Below, in pieces: positions 17,459-25,704 of a stretch of 37,505 nt of DNA. The notes under the pieces were generated by a model. The model made no database searches and was not told where the DNA came from. It saw only the letters and a program-made list of their open reading frames with translations. Source of the DNA: an uncultured Pseudomonadota bacterium. Lineage in GTDB: Bacteria; Pseudomonadota; Alphaproteobacteria; Rs-D84. The number at the start of each line of letters is the position of its first letter. The stretch's first letter is position 1. Where the stretch lies: NCBI GenBank assembly GCA_902771095.1, contig CACXVH010000013.1, forward strand, positions 1 through 37,505, read 5' to 3'. The translations under genes were made by a program, and so were the position numbers.

Positions 17459-17491
17459 CTCCCCCCAGTGGGGGAGTGCCGCCGAAGGCGG
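17459..17491. repeat. Tandem GC-rich hairpins, REP-like
   Basis: CTCCCCC (17459-17465) pairs with GGGGGAG (17470-17476), and CCGCC (17479-17483) with GGCGG (17487-17491), two adjacent short-loop hairpins in an otherwise AT-rich 200-base intergenic stretch. No T-run follows on either strand, so they are unlikely to be plain terminators. They resemble dispersed extragenic palindromes; copy number in the genome is unknown. Confidence 0.5.
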
Positions 17492-17576
17492 GGATGTGGG
17501 TAAAAAAACACTTTTTTTGAATTTCAAAATATGGTATAATATTCACATTGAATTCATATAAGAAAGGAGGAAAATT

Positions 17577-18385
17577 ATGTTTAATATATTGACAAAAGTT
17601 GACAAATCGCGATTTGTTTTGCAACATTCGCATTTATTTTTTCTGTACCCTCATTTGCTGCATGTACATCAGGGTTGAATGGTACTTGCGATCATAAGTG
17701 TAGAAATAGTGAAGTGGGGACATATTCCGGGACATCGAATATTCAGGCCACATGGGAGCCGAACACCATAGCATTACATTGGTATAATGGCGATGATGAA
17801 ATACAAAATGTGCCAAGTGCATCACAAAGTTGTACATATGACGATTCTTTAACCCCGCCATCAACAATACCAACAAGAACAGGTTATACATTTAAGGGGT
17901 GGCGGGTGAAACAATTTCCACAATGTAACTTATCCGGATTGGATGCAAGCATAGGTGTCGATCGGGATGCAGATTATGTAGCATGGCAACCAATAAACGG
18001 TTCATCTGGCTATACAGTGGCACAAGCAATAGATGATGGAGACATTAACCCTGGTACAGACCATAGTTCAGAATTAAGCAATGGTGAATGGAGAATAATA
18101 TTCAGTTATGGAACGGTCAAAGGTAGGGCAAAATGCAGTAATACAAATGGAAATTATGCGACAGTGGGAACCCCGAGCAATACAAATGGAAAATATTGTT
18201 GGTGTGCGGCAACAAGTTATGTCCCGAATGGTGGAACCCAATGTAATGTCGCGTCCCCTTCGTGGGTGTTCGACAACAACAACGGGTCCGCGTCTGAGTG
18301 CGCGCTCTACTGTGCGATCGACTGCGCGGGCGGCATCGTGAACGACACCGATTTCCGTCGGGCGGTGTTCGGGGTGTCGCAATAA
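17577..18385 (+). pseudogene. Secreted InlB-repeat-like protein, frameshifted in the signal peptide
   Basis: An extended -10 (TGGTATAAT) and a perfect AAAGGAGG site precede the ATG at 17577, which opens MFNILTKVDK but then runs out of frame to a stop at 17677. The other frame continues IAICFATFAFIFSVPSFA, a perfect signal-peptide core, then ACTSGLNGTC. One extra A at the AAA run 17604-17606 joins them. The mature part has an InlB/Listeria-Bacteroides-repeat-like unit (TIALHWYNG ... TRTGYTFKGWRV), then a Cys-rich C-terminus (CSNTNG, KYCWCAA, ECALYCAIDCAGG). The last 130 bases are about 65% GC by hand count, against about 44% just before. It may be a pseudogene, a phase-variable gene or a sequencing error. 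Confidence 0.65.
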
Positions 18386-18402
18386 ATTAATCGCAAAAAA
18401 CA

Positions 18403-18427
18403 ACCGCCCGGGTGGGCGGTGTTTTTT
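18403..18427. terminator. Bidirectional terminator
   Basis: ACCGCCC (18403-18409) and GGGCGGT (18414-18420) with a GGGT loop; a T-run follows on the plus strand and an A-run precedes, serving both the 17577 gene and the convergent MotB-like gene. Confidence 0.8.
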
Positions 18428-19508
18428 ACTTATTCGTTAATTGTAATTCTATACGGCGATTCTTTTGTAATGCCTTGGCATCTGTGCCTGTATCAATAGG
18501 GTCCATATCACCAAAGCCAGTTGGAATCAATCTTGGTCGTGAAACACCATATCTTATCAATTCATCAGCCACGGATGCAGCACGCAAAAGTGATAATTGC
18601 ATGTTATTCCAATATGCTGTTGTGCCTGGAATTACCGGTTTATTGTCTGTATGCCCGTCAATGCGGATAATCCAATTAACATCGCTTGGGATTTTGTTTT
18701 CCAGGTCTTTGATGATATTTGCCAAGATTTTTAATTGTGCCTTGCCGTCTTGGGAAACTTTGAAAGATCCACTTGGGAACAAAATATCACTTTGGATAAT
18801 GAATCTGTCGCCGTCTGCCTTGATAGAACTGTTATCGCCCAGTGCGTTTTTAACCTGTTTATAAAATGTAGATTGATATTGCGAAAGTGAATTTAATTCT
18901 GCAACCTTTTCGGCCAAAGCGGTATTAAGGCGATTTGACATTTCTGTGTATTCCGCTTCTTTTTGTTTCGCGGTATTTTCTGCATTTTGTAATGTTTGTT
19001 CCAATTCGGCAATACGCGCATTTAATTCATCTATTTCAAGATTTGCCTGGGATAATATATCTTGGCGGTCTGTATCGCCTTGGTTAATAAGTGCCTGTTT
19101 TTCTTCGTTTGCCAGTTGTAATTTTTCGTTCAAAGTCGCGATTTGTTGTGCCAATTCTTCCTGTTGCGCGGTTAATTCGCGGACTTTGTCTTCGTATGCG
19201 TTGGCAAGATTTTCTTGGTTTTCAATCATGGTTTCTTGACTGACCAAGGCATCACGCGCAGCAAGTAATAATTGTTCCGCTTCTTGTCTGTCGGCGGTCA
19301 TTTGTTCAATTTGTTCTGCCTGGGCCTGACGAGTTTGTTCCAAATCTGCGACCTTAGCCGCACCAGTGTTTTTATTAAACACACTGGTCGTTGTCCATAA
19401 AAATACGAACACGATAAGCAGGAAAATCAAAATAATCACAAGGTTCGAAAATAAATCTACGAATCCTGGCCATGCATTGGTTTTATCACGAAATCTTATG
19501 TTTAACAT
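18426..19508 (-). CDS. MotB/OmpA-type membrane protein with long coiled coil
   Basis: The 360-residue product has one N-terminal membrane segment (about 19-39) preceded by WPGFVDLFSNL, where D18 sits where MotB/TolR-type proteins carry the proton-binding Asp. A long Gln/Glu-rich coiled coil spans about 50-215. The C-terminal OmpA domain (about 225-358) has IIRIDGHTDNKPV, LSLLRAASVADELIRYGV and KNRRIEL for peptidoglycan binding. It pairs with the MotA/TolQ-like gene 30 bases upstream. The two probably form a proton-driven stator-like complex across the periplasm. No flagellar gene is nearby, so a flagellar role is not implied. Confidence 0.85.
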   Translation of the reverse strand: MLNIRFRDKTNAWPGFVDLFSNLVIILIFLLIVFVFLWTTTSVFNKNTGAAKVADLEQTRQAQAEQIEQMTADRQEAEQLLLAARDALVSQETMIENQENLANAYEDKVRELTAQQEELAQQIATLNEKLQLANEEKQALINQGDTDRQDILSQANLEIDELNARIAELEQTLQNAENTAKQKEAEYTEMSNRLNTALAEKVAELNSLSQYQSTFYKQVKNALGDNSSIKADGDRFIIQSDILFPSGSFKVSQDGKAQLKILANIIKDLENKIPSDVNWIIRIDGHTDNKPVIPGTTAYWNNMQLSLLRAASVADELIRYGVSRPRLIPTGFGDMDPIDTGTDAKALQKNRRIELQLTNK

Positions 19509-19538
19509 TTTTTTCTCTCTCTTGGTTTAGTGTTTGTT

Positions 19539-20681
19539 TTATCTTTTGAATAGGTATGTCATAGCAGTGTTTATATATTCGGCATATGCATCAAAGTTTT
19601 CACGTTCTTGTTGATTGTTTGGACGAACATTTTTATGTGACGCCAGATATTTTTGTAACGCATTTATATTTCCAAAACGGAGTATCCTTTTGTCATTGTC
19701 TTGGAAATCACGACCAGTCACACATAATATGCGCGTATCTATATTTAATCCTTCCAATGTGTCGGCAAAGCACAATTCAATCCGTTTAAGGATATTTTGT
19801 AATACATCGTAATCATCAGCCAATGTAGCAATAAACAATTTTTCATTTGCGCCAACCGCGACAATCGCGGGGTATTTGCCGTTGATTCTTATTAAATCAG
19901 ATATTTGATACCCAGAATCCACAAACATATCATACATTTCTGATATCTTGGTATAAGTTGATTCATCAACAGGTGCCTTTTCAGATAATTCATTTGACTT
20001 TGCATCACCCGGTGCTTGTAATACATAACGCGACATGAAATCTGTCAATTCTTGAAAAAGAGTGTTTTGTGCAAACTGTAATTGCAGTCCCAAAAATCCC
20101 ACAGCCAAGCTGCCCGCCAGACCAAGCAAAGAACTGGTGAACGCGGTTGCCATACCTGATAACGGTCCCGCCATACCCATTTGCATATTCTGTAAAACCA
20201 ATTCATCACTGAAATCAATATTTATCAACAATTCTGCAAAGCCACCAACCGTCACAATCAATCCCCAGAATGTCCCCAGCAACCCAAGGAAAATCAGAGT
20301 GTTTGTTATATATCGAACCGAATCGCGTTCTTCTTCGATGCGAATCGAAACCAAATCTAGTAATTCTGTTAAATTTGATGCAGATAATTGAATGTGTCGA
20401 TTATGCAAAGCAGACGAAATAGGGCGAAGCAGGCGCGGAACAAAGCCATAATTTGCGCGGCCATCAAAATATGCGTGCATCCATTTATATTCTGGTAATA
20501 ATCTGAAAATACTGACAAAACAAAGACCGATTCCAAAAACCGTAGTTCCAATAATAATGCCGTTCAAAAACACATTTGTTATCGCGATATTCAAAAAAGT
20601 GCGCCAAAAAATCAGCACAAACACCAGCAAAAGTGCTGTAAATATTGACATTATATTAAGGTTTCTGTGAAATTTCTTCAT
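19539..20681 (-). CDS. MotA/TolQ/ExbB-family proton channel protein with C-terminal extension
   Basis: A 380-residue protein with two N-terminal membrane helices (about 12-27 and 38-58) and the conserved channel helices: TLIFLGLLGTFWGLIVTVGGF (about 128-148) and MAGPLSGMATAFTSSLLGLAGSLAVGFLGL (about 170-199). A ~130-residue soluble C-terminal part follows (KYPAIVAVGANEKLFIATL, LNIDTRILCVTGRDF), which TolQ/ExbB lack. The start at 20681 follows AAAGGGAATGGG; an in-frame ATG at 20735 lies upstream of the promoter and is rejected. It is transcribed with the MotB-like gene. Confidence 0.85.
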   Translation of the reverse strand: MKKFHRNLNIMSIFTALLLVFVLIFWRTFLNIAITNVFLNGIIIGTTVFGIGLCFVSIFRLLPEYKWMHAYFDGRANYGFVPRLLRPISSALHNRHIQLSASNLTELLDLVSIRIEEERDSVRYITNTLIFLGLLGTFWGLIVTVGGFAELLINIDFSDELVLQNMQMGMAGPLSGMATAFTSSLLGLAGSLAVGFLGLQLQFAQNTLFQELTDFMSRYVLQAPGDAKSNELSEKAPVDESTYTKISEMYDMFVDSGYQISDLIRINGKYPAIVAVGANEKLFIATLADDYDVLQNILKRIELCFADTLEGLNIDTRILCVTGRDFQDNDKRILRFGNINALQKYLASHKNVRPNNQQERENFDAYAEYINTAMTYLFKR

Positions 20682-20705
20682 CTGCCCATTCCCTTTTACA
20701 ATAAA

Positions 20706-20735
20706 AGCATAGTAAAAAATTAAATGATATGTCAA
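20706..20735 (-). promoter_or_regulatory. Promoter of the MotA/MotB-like pair
   Basis: On the minus strand TTGACA (20735-20730) and TATGCT (20711-20706) are 18 bases apart, giving a leader of about 20 bases that contains the AAAGGG site. This fixes the start at 20681. Confidence 0.65.
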
Positions 20736-20766
20736 CAGGGATTTTAAACCATATATATAAAAATAC

Positions 20767-20794
20767 TTGATTTTTACGAAATTTTCTTCATAAT
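20767..20794 (+). promoter_or_regulatory. rpsF-rpsR promoter
   Basis: TTGATT (20767-20772) and CATAAT (20789-20794) with a 16-base spacer. The leader of about 50 bases before rpsF was inspected for the S6:S18 autoregulatory RNA motif; nothing convincing was seen. Confidence 0.55.
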
Positions 20795-20853
20795 ATGGTC
20801 TGTTCCTGCTGATGACATGGGGTTATCGGCTGATATAAACCAAAGGAAATAAA

Positions 20854-21195
20854 ATGGCTTACTATGAAAGTGTCTTGGTTTTCCGCCAGGACTTGACAGA
20901 TGCACAGGTCAAAGACAAAGCATCTAAATTTACAGATATTATCAAAGAATTGGGTGGCGATGTTAAATCTACCGAATTTTGGGGATTGCGTAATTTGGCT
21001 TATGTAATTCGTAAAAATCGCAAGGCACACTATGTGATGTTCAATATCGAATTGCCTGGCGACAAAATCGCAGAACTGGAACGTCGTTCCCGCATTGACG
21101 AAGATGTTATCCGTTTCTTGAACGTTCGCGTTTCTGAATTGGCAACAACTCCGTCCGTAATGATGAAGAAAAATACAGAAGAAGAGGTGGCATAA
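20854..21195 (+). CDS. rpsF: 30S ribosomal protein S6
   Basis: S6 binds the platform of the 30S subunit together with S18. The 113-residue sequence has the S6 pattern [35 protein letters not shown] and [12 protein letters not shown], followed by [22 protein letters not shown] precedes the ATG. The stop codon overlaps the rpsR start (TAATG), so the two partners are made together. Unlike many bacteria, no ssb lies between them. Confidence 0.96.
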   Translation: MAYYESVLVFRQDLTDAQVKDKASKFTDIIKELGGDVKSTEFWGLRNLAYVIRKNRKAHYVMFNIELPGDKIAELERRSRIDEDVIRFLNVRVSELATTPSVMMKKNTEEEVA

Positions 21196-21422
21196 TGGCA
21201 GTTCGTGCAGCAATTTATCGTAAAAAATCTAACCCATTAAAAGGGAAAGTAATCGATTACAAAGATGTGAAATTATTGTCACACTATATCACAGAACGTG
21301 GTAAAATCGTTCCATCTCGTATTTCTGGGGTATCTCAGAAAGATCAACGCGCTTTGGCAATCGCTATAAAACGTGCGCGTCATTTGGGATTGATGCCATT
21401 TGTTAGAAACAACCTTGGGTAA
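21195..21422 (+). CDS. rpsR: 30S ribosomal protein S18
   Basis: At 75 residues this is a normal S18: [27 protein letters not shown] is followed by [21 protein letters not shown], the family core that binds 16S RNA and S6. Its ATG overlaps the rpsF stop. The stop codon TAA falls at the left arm of the hairpin 21422-21524. Confidence 0.96.
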   Translation: MAVRAAIYRKKSNPLKGKVIDYKDVKLLSHYITERGKIVPSRISGVSQKDQRALAIAIKRARHLGLMPFVRNNLG

Positions 21423-21524
21423 AATTGGTTATAATGGAATATCTGCTTGTTGTTGGCGCGTTTATGTAACATTTGTACACTGCACTTGCCAACAACGGCG
21501 CATCTACACCATTCTTACCAATTT
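21422..21524 (+). ncRNA. Long imperfect hairpin between rpsR and rplI, candidate structured RNA
   Basis: Four nested pairings were found by eye: AAATTGGT (21422-21429)/ACCAATTT (21517-21524), AATGG (21433-21437)/CCATT (21509-21513), TGC (21444-21446)/GCA (21500-21502), and GTTGTTGGC (21449-21457)/GCCAACAAC (21488-21496), with a 30-base apical loop. Together they give one rod-like hairpin of about 103 bases. TATAAT at 21430-21435 lies in the left arm. It could be an rplI leader, a small RNA, a processing site or a small palindromic mobile element. No known RNA family is recognised. Confidence 0.45.
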
Positions 21525-21583
21525 ATAAAAAAGATTAATGTTTGGGTTTTTAAACTCTAACTTTTAAAAAAAGGACAGATAAA

Positions 21584-22216
21584 ATGAAAGTTATTTTAAC
21601 AGAAAAAATTACTAAATTGGGCAATATCGGCGATTGTGTCGAAGTGAAAACGGGCTTTGCACGCAACTATCTGTTGCCAAATAACAAGGCAATGCGTTGG
21701 ACAAAAGAAAATGTTGCTTTGTTCGAAGCGAAAAAGGCAGAAATCGTCGCCAGACATGAAAATGCTAAAAAGACCGCTGAATCTAAAGTTGATGCAGTTA
21801 AAAATGCAAAATTGTATATGATTCGTCAGGCAGGTGATACTGGTCAATTATATGGTTCTGTGTCTTCACGCGATATCGCACGCGAATTAAAAGAAGTCGC
21901 AGGTGTTGCGGTTGAATCAGCCCAGGTTATGTTGGGTGCACCAATTAAATCTGTGGGTGTGTTTGATACAAAAATCGCATTGCACCCAGATGTTATTGTC
22001 GATGTAAAGATTTATGTCGCACAATCCAAAGATGAAATTGATGCTTTGGTTGCTGGTAAAAAATTGACTTTTGGAACTAAGAAAGTAGAAGAAGAAAAAG
22101 CAGAAGAAAAGAAAGAAGAAGTCAAAGCAGAAGAAGCAACAGAAGAAAAAGCCGATGAAAAGGCAGAAAAGAAACCTGCTGCAAAGAAAGCAACCAAAAA
22201 ATCAAAAGCAGAATAA
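21584..22216 (+). CDS. rplI: 50S ribosomal protein L9 with charged C-terminal extension
   Basis: L9 binds 23S rRNA near L1. The N-terminal domain MKVILTEKITKLGNIGDCVE with GFARNYLLPNNKA is canonical, joined by the long helix (about 40-75) to the C-terminal domain (YGSVSSRDIA, IKSVGVFDTKIALHPDV). The family core ends near residue 160, after which about 50 residues are almost only Lys, Glu and Ala, making 210 residues against about 150 in E. coli. Such low-complexity tails on ribosomal proteins occur in alphaproteobacteria. AAAAGGA precedes the ATG. A bidirectional terminator follows. Confidence 0.95.
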   Translation: MKVILTEKITKLGNIGDCVEVKTGFARNYLLPNNKAMRWTKENVALFEAKKAEIVARHENAKKTAESKVDAVKNAKLYMIRQAGDTGQLYGSVSSRDIARELKEVAGVAVESAQVMLGAPIKSVGVFDTKIALHPDVIVDVKIYVAQSKDEIDALVAGKKLTFGTKKVEEEKAEEKKEEVKAEEATEEKADEKAEKKPAAKKATKKSKAE

Positions 22217-22236
22217 TGTTTTTGTGTTTCAAATTA

Positions 22237-22264
22237 AAACACCGCCAATCGGCGGTGTTTGTTT
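22237..22264. terminator. Bidirectional terminator
   Basis: AAACACCGCC (22237-22246) and GGCGGTGTTT (22251-22260) form a 10-bp stem with an AATC loop, followed by GTTTT. It serves rplI and the convergent 22264 gene. Confidence 0.85.
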
Positions 22265-24252
22265 TACCATTCTATAGCGCAGTATTGCCTTGATAAAGTT
22301 TTTGTTGCGCCGTTACCACTGGAAGAATACACATTATATATGTAAGATTTTTGATTGAACTGCTGCCGAAGTGCGTTATTTAATTCGTTTCTGCATACAT
22401 TGAAATCGATTTCGCAATGTATTCTGGATGCAAGACCTGTGTCTAAATCGGTTTGTTTTTTTCCACCGAATATTTTACAAACTGTCATAGCAATAGATTT
22501 CTTTTGGGTTCTTGGAAAAGATTCTGTTAAATCTTCAAAGAAAAAGTGATAATCAGTATCAGATGTTTTGCAAATTAATTTAGTATTACTTTCTTTCCCA
22601 TTGTCACAATTAAGATTTTTTATACCCCGTTGTTGTGCGTATACTTTTATTAGTTGTTTTGCCTGAGATTCAGTTACCTGGGCATCTTCAAAAGTGCCAT
22701 GTATATATTCAACTTTTTTTCCGTTTTTATTTTTTGATGAAGTTTGTGTTGCTGTTGTATTTGCTCTTTGGGGGCTTGATGTGTTTTTTGAAGAATTTTG
22801 AGATGGTCTTTCTTTGACTTTCTTTTGTTCTGTTTCTTCGGTATCATTAGTGTTTGATTGTGCCTCGTCAGCTTTGGTGTTTTTAGATTTTGTTGTTGAT
22901 GATATATTTGTATCGGGTGAATCAGATTTATTTGTTTCTGTTTTTGATGTGGTATTGCTGTCTCGGTGCGTCGTGGCAGAGCTTGATGTAGCTGTATCGG
23001 TATTTGTGGCAGGATTTGAAGTAGTAGTTACATTAGCAGCAGCGCCAGCAACAGAGGAAACAGCTAAACCTGTACCAACAGAAACATCAGGGGTCTTTAA
23101 ATCCAATTTATTTGGAACCACTTTTCCATTTATAATTGTGTAACCGTTATCAGTCGTAACATCTTCTGATTTAGTTTCATCTTTTTTGACATTATTTTTA
23201 TCTTCTAAAACTTGTATCCCGATTTGTGTTGGGGTATCCAGATTTTTATTTGTGTCGAAAAGATTCAAATCATTTACAGCTGTCCGTGTAGAATTTGGAC
23301 CAGAATTATTTTCTTCTTTGTCATCATCACCGTTGTTGGACAGATTACTTTGTGTACCGAGGTCATCACCATCGTCAGCACCAGGTTGACCAGAATTACC
23401 ATCATTTGACAAAATATTACTATTGTCTTGAGGGGTGGCGGAGTTTCCTTGATTGTTGGGTGTTTGTTGGACAGGTATTGTTTGAACTTCTGTTGTTTTT
23501 TCTTCAAAACATGGTCCGGTTTTTGTGCGCTGTATATATCCGTCTGGGCAATGGCATCGTGCGCCTTGCCATGTTCCACCAGATTCTGTGCAGGTTTGTG
23601 CAGTTTTTGTTGATGAAGATAACGATTGGTTGATTAATTCGTCACCAACGATTCCACCGACTACACCAACACCCGCGGCAACAACGCCACCGATTACACG
23701 TGTTTTGGATGTTTGGGCGGCTTCGTCCAATTGTGTTTGGTCTGATTCAGAACCTAACATTTGTGCGCGATAACGCGAAGCATAATTGCCCGCGGTTATC
23801 CCGACATTTTCATCATCGTATAATCCTATTTGCGATTTGTCCAAGATTTCTTCGCTTTCAATTCCGGGCATCATATTAAGCGCGGTTTTGCGTTCCTTTA
23901 AATCATTTGCCAATGCGGTATATTCACTGCGATATTTCATAAGGTTCGCATCATTGCCACCGGGTAATTCAATTTCGTCCGCACCCGCCTTAACAGATTT
24001 TCCGTTCCCATAAGAACAACGCATAGTTGAAATGTATGCGGACATATCAGCATCAGCCGCCTTGTCTGCCTTTTGTTCAGATAAACCCTGAGCCAATTCC
24101 ATTGTACCAATCCCGGTCGCCGCAGAAGACGCCGAAGTCAAAAGCCGATTCGCCTTGGATTGGCTACTGGCATCGCTGTCGTCAACAGCCAACACTGGCA
24201 TTATATTTAATGTCAAAAATAGGACTGTAAAGATTTTTAATATGTTTTTCAT
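22264..24252 (-). CDS. Large secreted protein with low-complexity Asn/Thr/Ser/Asp region
   Basis: The 662-residue product starts with a signal peptide (MKNILKIFTVLFLTLN, cleavage near IMPVLA). Order: a helical region (about 25-180); a Gly/Val hydrophobic stretch (RVIGGVVAAGVGVVGGIVGD, about 185-204); a Cys unit CTESGGTW ... CHCPDGY (about 220-245) reminiscent of EGF-like stalks; about 270 residues of Asn/Thr/Ser/Asp-rich low complexity; and a folded C-terminal domain (about 530-662) with six Cys. I do not recognise the family. It is the last gene of the three-gene operon, overlapping the 24249 gene by four bases (ATGA). Confidence 0.75.
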   Translation of the reverse strand: MKNILKIFTVLFLTLNIMPVLAVDDSDASSQSKANRLLTSASSAATGIGTMELAQGLSEQKADKAADADMSAYISTMRCSYGNGKSVKAGADEIELPGGNDANLMKYRSEYTALANDLKERKTALNMMPGIESEEILDKSQIGLYDDENVGITAGNYASRYRAQMLGSESDQTQLDEAAQTSKTRVIGGVVAAGVGVVGGIVGDELINQSLSSSTKTAQTCTESGGTWQGARCHCPDGYIQRTKTGPCFEEKTTEVQTIPVQQTPNNQGNSATPQDNSNILSNDGNSGQPGADDGDDLGTQSNLSNNGDDDKEENNSGPNSTRTAVNDLNLFDTNKNLDTPTQIGIQVLEDKNNVKKDETKSEDVTTDNGYTIINGKVVPNKLDLKTPDVSVGTGLAVSSVAGAAANVTTTSNPATNTDTATSSSATTHRDSNTTSKTETNKSDSPDTNISSTTKSKNTKADEAQSNTNDTEETEQKKVKERPSQNSSKNTSSPQRANTTATQTSSKNKNGKKVEYIHGTFEDAQVTESQAKQLIKVYAQQRGIKNLNCDNGKESNTKLICKTSDTDYHFFFEDLTESFPRTQKKSIAMTVCKIFGGKKQTDLDTGLASRIHCEIDFNVCRNELNNALRQQFNQKSYIYNVYSSSGNGATKTLSRQYCAIEW

Positions 24253-25688
24253 TTATAGTTTATGTTTGTCTGTAATTTTTCTAGGTTTTTATTCACTGAT
24301 TCTTCTGCCTTTTGTTGTTCTTGTTTTTGCGTTTCTTTTTGTTTTTCTTTGGTTGCTTTGTTTTCAGAAACCTTGTTTCTTATCCTTTGAATTAAGTTTT
24401 GTTTGTTTGATTCTTCTGATTCAGATTTTTGTTCTTTGGTTTTGTTTTGTTCTGTTTCTTCGTTTTCTGCATTCTTTAATGCGTTCTTTGCCTTGGTTGT
24501 ATCAATTGCGCGTTCGATTGCGCCAGATGATATTGCACCCGCTGCCGTTCCCAAACCAGAACCCAACATCGCAGAAGAGGCGGCTGTTTGTGCGCGTGTT
24601 TCACGATACGCGTTTTCACGATATGTTGTCACGTCTGTGCCGAACCATTCTGGCATACATACAAATGAATCGCCAGCATATGCTTTGCGCGAAGCCATTG
24701 GAGTACTTTGGTTTTCGCCAGCATAAAATTCAATACTGTAAACACAATCAAAAGAACGTTCGTCAAATGTTGCACCCAAAGATTTACAACTTTTTGCCAT
24801 CAAATCACGCAATTCATAAAGACGGCCTTCATCTTTTTTAATATCTATTTCTGCGTTTTCACGCAACTTTCCCATTGCGGTTCCAAAACGCGCGGCCAGC
24901 CCAGAATCACTTTCGCGACATTCAGTTGCGATAATTGAACATTTTTGAATTGCCGCACTTTCCGCCGATTTGCTAAGACATTTATTATATGTTGTTCCAC
25001 ATTCGTTCATAATACATGCGTTGTAATTGTTCCCGCAATCAAGCACCGCATTATAAGATGCAAGAATAACATTCGCATCACGGTCCGCCTTGATTTCCGC
25101 GGTAAACAAGGAAAATTCTTCGCCACTACATTCTGTGTTTTTACGACATCTATTTAATTTATCGCCGAATGCAGTATCGCCATCGGTTGAGCATTTCGTA
25201 AAATCATTTCCACAAAGTTCAGCCATACATTTACGCAAACCAACATCACAGGTATGACTGTTTGCCGCCAATGATTTTTTCTGGGTATCGGTTGTGGCAT
25301 ATGTTGCCTCACTTGCCGCCAAGGCAGCGCGTTGCCGACGAATTTCTTCGGCAAAGGTGTTGTCTGGCAATGCAGATTCCATCACATCAGAAATTGTGTT
25401 TTCAAATTGAATCGATTTGTTTGTAACAATTAATTCTTGTTTTTCAACCTGTTCAACAACTGGTTCTTTGACAGTTTCAGAAGGTTGTGTTTCGGTCACG
25501 GTTTCTGTGGTTGCTGTTGTTGTCGCAACCGTTTTGGTAGTTGTTACATTTTTACGTGTGGTTGGTGTGGAACGCGTTGTTGCGCTGGTTCGTGTGGCTG
25601 CATCTGCAAAATCACAAACCACGAACAGCGAGGCAAATACCGTCGCGGCAGTCATAAATTTTGAAAAAAATCTTTCGTTCTTTTTCAT
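24249..25688 (-). CDS. Secreted Cys-motif protein with two C-x6-C-x4-C-x6-C units
   Basis: The 479-residue product has an N-terminal signal segment (FMTAATVFASLFVVCDFADA, cleavage near residue 30), then a Thr-rich stretch (31-68). Two Cys units follow: C147-x6-C154-M-x3-C-x6-C166 and C218-x6-C225-x4-C230-x6-C237, both with a CGxx(F/Y)xKC end. More Cys pairs come after, then a Gly/Ala-rich hydrophobic segment (about 370-390) and a highly charged coiled-coil tail (about 400-475). This looks like disulfide-stapled helical hairpins on a long stalk; that is inference. It lies 16 bases after the 25705 gene and overlaps the 22264 gene. AAAGGG precedes the ATG. Confidence 0.75.
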   Translation of the reverse strand: MKKNERFFSKFMTAATVFASLFVVCDFADAATRTSATTRSTPTTRKNVTTTKTVATTTATTETVTETQPSETVKEPVVEQVEKQELIVTNKSIQFENTISDVMESALPDNTFAEEIRRQRAALAASEATYATTDTQKKSLAANSHTCDVGLRKCMAELCGNDFTKCSTDGDTAFGDKLNRCRKNTECSGEEFSLFTAEIKADRDANVILASYNAVLDCGNNYNACIMNECGTTYNKCLSKSAESAAIQKCSIIATECRESDSGLAARFGTAMGKLRENAEIDIKKDEGRLYELRDLMAKSCKSLGATFDERSFDCVYSIEFYAGENQSTPMASRKAYAGDSFVCMPEWFGTDVTTYRENAYRETRAQTAASSAMLGSGLGTAAGAISSGAIERAIDTTKAKNALKNAENEETEQNKTKEQKSESEESNKQNLIQRIRNKVSENKATKEKQKETQKQEQQKAEESVNKNLEKLQTNINYK

Positions 25689-25704
25689 TCGCCCTTTGTC
25701 CGTT

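Noticed and set aside
18251-18380. Variable region of a diversity-generating retroelement
   Set aside because: The GC-rich 3' tract sits at the C-terminus, but there is no C-type-lectin-like end, no template repeat and no reverse transcriptase in the window.
18426-20681. Zorya defence system (ZorA/ZorB)
   Set aside because: The MotA-like and MotB/OmpA-like pair fits the general ZorAB type, but no ZorC/ZorD or ZorE gene is adjacent: neighbours are ribosomal genes and a frameshifted surface gene.
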